DNA from: Rikenellaceae bacterium UBA1749
Lineage (GTDB): Bacteria; Bacteroidota; Bacteroidia; Bacteroidales; Rikenellaceae
Direction of reading: 5' to 3'
DNA: 7,133 nt
Assembly: GCA_002315675.1 (NCBI GenBank)
Contig: DCHP01000059.1
Span: 1-7,133 of the forward strand
The position numbers and the translations under genes are program-made. The notes beneath the pieces were generated by a model. The model had not been told where the DNA came from, did not search any database, and saw only the letters and a program-made list of their open reading frames with translations. Shown piece after piece: positions 7,027 to 7,133 of this stretch; position 1 is the first letter of the stretch; each line of letters begins with the position of its first letter.

Positions 7027-7037
7027 CTGAATGACCA

Positions 7038-7053
7038 TTATACCCTTATACCC
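7038..7053. repeat. Tandem 8-bp direct repeat
   Basis: TTATACCC occurs twice head to tail, followed directly by the short palindrome CATAGGAGCTATG (7053-7065). It lies between the tRNA terminator and the long inverted repeat. No function can be assigned. Confidence 0.4.
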
Positions 7054-7074
7054 ATAGGAGCTATGAATAGACGC

Positions 7075-7107
7075 AAAAAATAAGGCGACCGCATTGGTCG
7101 CCTTATT
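7075..7107 (-). terminator. Rho-independent terminator of the tRNA gene
   Basis: A perfect 12-bp stem (7079-7090 with 7096-7107) around a 5-base loop is followed on the minus strand by a T run (7080-7075). It starts 3 nt after the CCA end of the tRNA, so it ends that transcript and insulates the cas operon from tRNA read-through. On the plus strand no T run follows, so it works mainly in one direction. Confidence 0.9.
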
Positions 7108-7110
7108 GTT

Positions 7111-7133
7111 TGGGGTGGAAGGTGGGATTCGAA
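7111..7133 (-). tRNA. 3' end of a tRNA gene, probably tRNA-His (cut by window edge)
   Basis: Reading the minus strand from the right edge gives a seven-base T loop TTCGAAT, the T-stem 3' strand CCCAC, the acceptor 3' strand CTTCCAC, discriminator C73 and an encoded CCA (7113-7111). A C73 discriminator is characteristic of tRNA-His, where it pairs with the extra G-1; E. coli tRNA-His likewise ends CACCCCA. The anticodon lies outside the window, so the identity is inferred. A terminator follows at once. Confidence 0.8.

Noticed and set aside
6938..7029. Small plus-strand open frame (about 30 codons beginning MQTSSRHLVL) and minus-strand frame with NPKNIWYDKL
   Set aside because: Both run through the inverted repeat, are very short, have no ribosome binding context and resemble no family I know; RNA or repeat structure explains the sequence better.
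6727..7074. Degenerate CRISPR repeat or crRNA-like antitoxin (CreA-type) upstream of cas3
   Set aside because: I looked for paired repeat-like segments resembling I-C repeats (GC-rich hairpin followed by an ATTGAAA-type tail). Only isolated short matches such as TTTCAAG near 6838 exist, with no second copy at spacer distance.
7075..7107. Hairpin at the right end as a CRISPR repeat (contains GGTCGCC)
   Set aside because: It is a single perfect stem with a minus-strand T run directly after a tRNA CCA end, which is the form of an intrinsic terminator.

Overview
The window holds most of a type I-C (Dvulg-type) CRISPR-Cas operon, all on the minus strand and therefore transcribed from right to left. 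In transcription order the genes are cas3 (6726-4549), a KilA-N domain gene (4538-3735), cas5c (3724-3044), cas8c (3047-1320), cas7c (1299-439) and the first 144 codons of cas4 (434 to the left edge). The genes are packed with gaps of 4-20 nt or a 4-nt overlap, so they are almost certainly one operon. cas1, cas2 and the CRISPR array would normally follow cas4 and lie outside the window; no repeat-spacer array is visible here.

Working together, Cas5c should process pre-crRNA and cap the crRNA 5' handle, Cas7c forms the backbone, Cas8c is the large subunit for PAM and target recognition, and a small subunit (Cas11c) is probably made from an internal start inside cas8c (1682-1320). Cas3 is recruited to unwind and degrade the target. 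Cas4 serves spacer acquisition with Cas1-Cas2. The unexpected member is the KilA-N gene between cas3 and cas5c. It is not a standard I-C gene, it is intact, and it is spaced like a native operon member. It is the best candidate here for an undescribed accessory function.

The right-hand 400 bases have no convincing gene. From cas3 outward they hold a candidate promoter framed by a perfect 9-bp inverted repeat (6749-6800), a long imperfect inverted repeat that could fold into a branched RNA (6869-7026), an 8-bp tandem repeat, a strong minus-strand terminator (7075-7107), and the 3' end of a tRNA gene, probably tRNA-His, cut by the window edge (7111-7133).

The organism is most likely a member of the Bacteroidota, probably Bacteroidales. 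The evidence is moderate GC, A/T-rich gene leaders mostly without Shine-Dalgarno sequences, TAnnTTTG-like promoter candidates, and a KilA-N protein of a type I associate with Bacteroidales genomes. This placement is an inference without any database search.
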